From NCBI GenBank assembly GCA_963826105.1, contig CAWGWA010000013.1:372001-436000 (forward strand): 64,000 bases of DNA, written 5' to 3'. This DNA comes from WHTI01 sp963826105. GTDB lineage: Bacteria > Actinomycetota > CADDZG01 > WHSQ01. Positions 60,857 to 64,000 of this stretch are shown in pieces. The first letter of the stretch is position 1. Each line of letters opens with the position of its first letter. Made by a program: the position numbers and the translations under genes. Below the pieces are notes generated by a model. It saw only the letters and a list, made by a program, of their open reading frames with translations. It was not told where the DNA came from and did no database searches.

Positions 60857-62080
60857 CTAGCCCCCTGCCGTCTGGGAATCGTTACGAAGCCACAAAGAAG
60901 CGTGGGCGGGCTGCATCGTGGAGGCGACCACGGCCAGCAGATCGGAGTTCAAGGAGGAGAAGTCCACGTCCCGGCGCACCCGGTCCGAGAACTCCTCGAG
61001 CGTCTGTGCCGCGTCGTACTTGCGCCGGTAGAAGCGTCGGTCGATGAAGGCCTGGACGCTGGAGCGCAGCGGTCGGAACAGCGCGGCCACGACCAGGGTG
61101 GACCCCGCGATCGCGAGGTCGGAGTCCGCTGCGATCGGGCTCAGCACAGCCTGCAGAATGAAGATGATGCCGACGTAGGTCAGAGCCAGAACGAGGGTGA
61201 GGGCACCGTAGACCAAGGTCCGGTTGATGACGACATCGATGTCGTACAAGCGGTATCGAAGGAGGGCTCTGGTCATACCCAAAGGAATCATCACACCGAG
61301 GGGTGCGGTCAGGAGGACCACGACACCGACGAACGTCTTGGATGGTTCGAAGAAGAGCCCGGGGATGATGATTGCGAAGAACACCCACCCGACGAGCAGG
61401 TGTATCGGTGTCATCGCCCACTTGAGTTGCTGGCGTTCGACCCACCCCGCTCTCCGATAACGCGTGAGCTGCCCGACGATTGCGACGAGTGGGACTGTAG
61501 TCATAGCGGCTGCGCCGATACGTACGTATCCGTGTGGCTCCTTTCCCTCAACCAAAGACATGAGTGCGTCGGGAACCCCCGGAAACACAGCGAGGATCAT
61601 CACGGTTGCGAGGAAGAACACCGCCAGCCATCGAGGCACGAAAGTCCCAGTCGGAAAGGTACAAAGGCTGTAGGTCAGGGCGGCGAAGGCAACCACCCAG
61701 ATAACCCCAATAGGGACGTCGAAAATCGGGACCTCATTCCGCAGAGCGACGACACCCCTGCAGAAATAGGTTTCCATCAGAACGATCGCGGCGGAGAATC
61801 CGATGGCTGCAGGATCATCGGATCGTCTGACGAAGATGAGGATGCCGAGAACTACCCCGATCGTGAAGGGCAAGATCAGGCCAGCCGTGATGACCGCCCC
61901 GATCGGGAGCCCCGCACTCTCTATGACGGTCAGGACCTGTGGCGTCCCCATGGTTGTCGGGTCCAGCAAACTGAGGAAGAAGCCCCAGAGGTTCAGTGCG
62001 ATGATCGGCGGGATCAGGAGCAGCCAGGCCGCACGGAACCATCGTGCCCGGCTATCCATCTGCACGTGTTCTTCAGCCAC
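60857..62080 (-). CDS. Membrane sensor protein, paralogue B
   Basis: A 407-residue protein with about eight transmembrane helices and a conserved cytoplasmic end: RYRLYDIDVVINRTLVYGAL, AFIDRRFYRRKYDAAQTLEE, and VVASTMQPAHASLWLR. In related actinobacterial proteins this end leads directly into GAF and output domains; here the output is the next gene (PP2C fusion, 9 bp downstream). GTG 62080 overlaps the previous gene by 67 bp; ATG 62059 is an alternative. GC is lower than in paralogue A. Confidence 0.8.
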   Translation of the reverse strand: MAEEHVQMDSRARWFRAAWLLLIPPIIALNLWGFFLSLLDPTTMGTPQVLTVIESAGLPIGAVITAGLILPFTIGVVLGILIFVRRSDDPAAIGFSAAIVLMETYFCRGVVALRNEVPIFDVPIGVIWVVAFAALTYSLCTFPTGTFVPRWLAVFFLATVMILAVFPGVPDALMSLVEGKEPHGYVRIGAAAMTTVPLVAIVGQLTRYRRAGWVERQQLKWAMTPIHLLVGWVFFAIIIPGLFFEPSKTFVGVVVLLTAPLGVMIPLGMTRALLRYRLYDIDVVINRTLVYGALTLVLALTYVGIIFILQAVLSPIAADSDLAIAGSTLVVAALFRPLRSSVQAFIDRRFYRRKYDAAQTLEEFSDRVRRDVDFSSLNSDLLAVVASTMQPAHASLWLRNDSQTAGG

Positions 62081-63222
62081 AGCGAGGCGTGCGCGGGATG
62101 CATGGTGGTTCCAACAACACCGACGAGTTCGTTCGTGAGTGACTCGAGGTCGACCTGATCGCGGAGCCGAGCGGTGAAGAGATCGAGCGTCTCGGCCGCG
62201 TCGTAGCGCGCTCGGTAGAAACGGCGATCGATGAACGCCTGGATCCCTCGACGCAACGGTTGGAAGAGGGCCGCTACTCCCAGGGTCGATGCGGCGATCG
62301 TGAGGTCGGACTGCGAGGTGAAGGGATCGAGGATCAGCTGGAACAGCGCGATCAGCCCGAAGTAGGACCCGGCGAGGACGCCTGTCAGGAGACCGTAGAC
62401 CAGTGTGCGGTTGATCAGGAGGTCGATGTCGTAGAGGCGGTAACGCAGCACCGCGGCCGCGATACCCACAGGTATGAGGAAGATCCCGATCGTCGAGATC
62501 TGGGACGCCGACTGGATGAAGAGGTTCCCTTCGCCCAAGGCGGCGAGGGTCGGGGAGAGGAAGGTCATGAGCACCGAGAGCGCCACCGACAACAGGAAGA
62601 ACTTCATCTGGTTCCTCACCACGACGTCACCCCTGCGGAAGCGCATCACGATGGCAGATCCCGCCATTGCAAACGAAGAGAGCATCAAGGGGATCGTCAC
62701 CACTGGAGGTTCGTCCGTGATCGGGGTCTGTGTGATCACCGTCATTCCGGTGAGGAACAAGGGCACCGCAAGCCAGAGGATCGCGAGCGGCGGTTTGCCC
62801 TGAGGAAAGACCAGTGGGAGCACGATCAGAGAAGTGGTCGTCGGAGCGATCCACCACCAGTCGTTCCCCCAGACCCATAGGCCCGGCACCGAGAGATCGT
62901 GGGCGGTGGCGTAGGGGATGAACTCCTCGAAGAGTCCTTGGATGCCGGAGAAGACCCCGACCGAGAGGAGGATCCAGCCCACCAGGTTCCGCGGCTGTCT
63001 CCACACCAGCAAGGCACCGAGCGTGGCCCAGGGGAAGACGAGGATGCCCTGGAACCCCCGGAACCCCCAGCCCCCGTCGACGGCCACATCTAGGCTCGTC
63101 CACGCGAAGTAGCAGGTCAGGACGCCCAGGATCAGAGCGATGCCGAAGAGGACGACGACCACGATGTTCAGGGGGCCGGCCCCCATCGCGGGTCCGGACC
63201 GGCCGGAACTCGCGCTGCTCAT
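62014..63222 (-). CDS. Membrane sensor protein, paralogue A
   Basis: A roughly 402-residue protein with about nine helices and the same C-terminal block as paralogue B (RYRLYDIDLLINRTLVYGLL; AFIDRRFYRARYDAAETLDL; MHPAHASLWLKN). It is the first gene of the leftward operon. The last 18 residues (TCRWIAGHDGSVRPGCS) are non-conserved and overlap the next gene, so the stop may be displaced by an indel. ATG 63222 follows AAGGGG; the upstream ATG 63243 is less likely. Confidence 0.8.
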   Translation of the reverse strand: MSSASSGRSGPAMGAGPLNIVVVVLFGIALILGVLTCYFAWTSLDVAVDGGWGFRGFQGILVFPWATLGALLVWRQPRNLVGWILLSVGVFSGIQGLFEEFIPYATAHDLSVPGLWVWGNDWWWIAPTTTSLIVLPLVFPQGKPPLAILWLAVPLFLTGMTVITQTPITDEPPVVTIPLMLSSFAMAGSAIVMRFRRGDVVVRNQMKFFLLSVALSVLMTFLSPTLAALGEGNLFIQSASQISTIGIFLIPVGIAAAVLRYRLYDIDLLINRTLVYGLLTGVLAGSYFGLIALFQLILDPFTSQSDLTIAASTLGVAALFQPLRRGIQAFIDRRFYRARYDAAETLDLFTARLRDQVDLESLTNELVGVVGTTMHPAHASLWLKNTCRWIAGHDGSVRPGCS

Positions 63223-63352
63223 CTCTCGATCCCCTTCAGTCATGCCCCAGAGGTTGCACGTTGTTCGTCCAAGCATCGTTACGAAATCGGGGATGAAGGA
63301 CAATGCCGTTGCGAGGATTCCTTAGTCTCTAGCTGTGGGAGGGAAGGTGGGG

Positions 63353-64000
63353 GTGAGCAAACTGGATATATCGGTCCTGGGCACTCCGAGGATAGAGGTC
63401 GACGGCGCCCCCCTTCAGGTCGACACCCGCAAGGCGACCGCCCTGCTGACCTACCTCGCCACAACCGCTCGGCCCCAGAGCCGGGACCGCCTGGTCGGCC
63501 TGTTGTGGCCCGATTACGACGAGGAGAAGGCCCGCGGCGCCCTGCGACGCACCCTTTCGACGCTCAAGAAGGCACTCGGGGACCGGTGGGTCTCGGCCGA
63601 TCGATCGACCGTGACCCTCGATCTCGCCGATGTCGGGTTCGACCTCGGGACCCTCCGGGGTGCACTCGAGCTCGTCGCGTCGCATGGCCATGACCCGGAG
63701 ACCGATTGCGCCGAATGCCTGACGGCTCTGACTCGGGCGGCCGAGGTCGCCGGAGGTGAGTTCCTCCAGGGGTTCTCGCTGCGGGATGCCGAACCGTTCG
63801 ACGAATGGCGATCGCTCGAGGCCTACAGCGTCACGCGTGAACTGACCCGCGTCCTCGACATGCTCGTCCACTCGCATACCTCTGCGGGGAACCTGGGGGC
63901 CGCGGTCGATGCCGCGCGCCGCAAGCTCGATCTCGACCCTCTCGACGAGCCGACCCACCGGCAACTCATGCAGCTCAACGCGTGGAGAGGCATGCGCGGC
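63353..64000 (+). CDS. BTAD/SARP-type transcriptional regulator, N-terminal part
   Basis: The open frame runs off the right edge after 216 codons. It begins SKLDISVLGTPRIEVDGAPL, then LLTYLATTARPQSRDRLVGL and EKARGALRRTLSTLKKALGD, the OmpR-like winged helix of AfsR/SARP-type regulators. The bacterial transcriptional activator domain follows (FLQGFSLRDAEPFDEWRSLE; RKLDLDPLDEPTHRQLMQLN). Larger members add NB-ARC and TPR or cyclase domains beyond this point. GTG 63353 has GGGAGGG upstream. It is divergent from the partner-switching operon and may regulate it. Confidence 0.85.
   Translation, partial: MSKLDISVLGTPRIEVDGAPLQVDTRKATALLTYLATTARPQSRDRLVGLLWPDYDEEKARGALRRTLSTLKKALGDRWVSADRSTVTLDLADVGFDLGTLRGALELVASHGHDPETDCAECLTALTRAAEVAGGEFLQGFSLRDAEPFDEWRSLEAYSVTRELTRVLDMLVHSHTSAGNLGAAVDAARRKLDLDPLDEPTHRQLMQLNAWRGMRG

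Noticed and set aside
1..64000. tRNA, rRNA, riboswitch or prophage/integrase site.
   Set aside because: No cloverleaf, rRNA segment, conserved riboswitch core or phage gene was recognised. XerC is the chromosomal housekeeping recombinase by position, not a phage integrase.

Overview
The window is a GC-rich chromosomal segment of an actinomycete (phylum Actinomycetota), probably a deep-branching, uncultivated one. The evidence is the housekeeping order xerC-whiG-rpsB-tsf-pyrH-frr-cdsA-dxr-rseP-ispG, a 28-residue bL37 ribosomal protein gene, an F420-type nitroreductase, a maleylpyruvate-isomerase-type (mycothiol-linked family) protein, many GTG/TTG starts and pervasive 4-bp ATGA/GTGA gene overlaps. 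I see no prophage, insertion sequence, CRISPR array, rRNA or tRNA.

Layout. 1-2.6 kb: end of comM, dprA and two lower-GC genes of unknown function, one encoding a PKD-domain protein. 2.6-2.9 kb: an 18-bp tandem-repeat element. 2.9-12.7 kb: recombinase XerC, sigma factor WhiG, translation factors (rpsB, tsf, frr), pyrimidine, phospholipid and isoprenoid genes (pyrH, cdsA, dxr, ispG) and the site-2 protease RseP. 12.7-25.7 kb: rimP-nusA-infB-ylxP-rbfA-nrnA-truB-ribF-rpsO-pnp, an M16 peptidase and dapB. 25.7-34.9 kb: dapA, RNase J, ftsK behind a LexA-type SOS box, rodZ, rimO, pgsA and cinA. 34.9-39.3 kb: thpR followed by an envelope cluster with CopC and YcnI, probably for copper handling.

From 39 kb the content is accessory: VOC protein, PlsC and adenosine deaminase; a second copy of the 18-bp repeat element; a MerR regulator with a Cys-rich tail and its operator; an amidase; a GNAT enzyme and a DJ-1 protein. 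A tightly overlapping operon of five membrane-anchored helical proteins (44.9-47.6 kb) matches no family I know. An HxlR-regulated operon (49.5-53.8 kb) combines an MhqO-like ring-cleaving dioxygenase and an MhqD-like esterase with an acyl-CoA synthetase and a citryl-CoA-lyase-like protein, which suggests quinone or aromatic detoxification. At 57.7-63.2 kb a leftward operon holds two paralogous membrane sensors, a GAF-PP2C-HATPase fusion, two STAS proteins and a soluble protein, forming a partner-switching signalling module. A BTAD/SARP-type regulator is divergent from it and runs off the window.

Quality warning. At least 16 genes, including essential infB, rbfA, truB and pgsA, carry single-base frame breaks, mostly +/-1 in short G or C runs. 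The conserved protein continues in another frame each time, so uncorrected sequencing indels are the best explanation. These genes are reported across their full reconstructed span.
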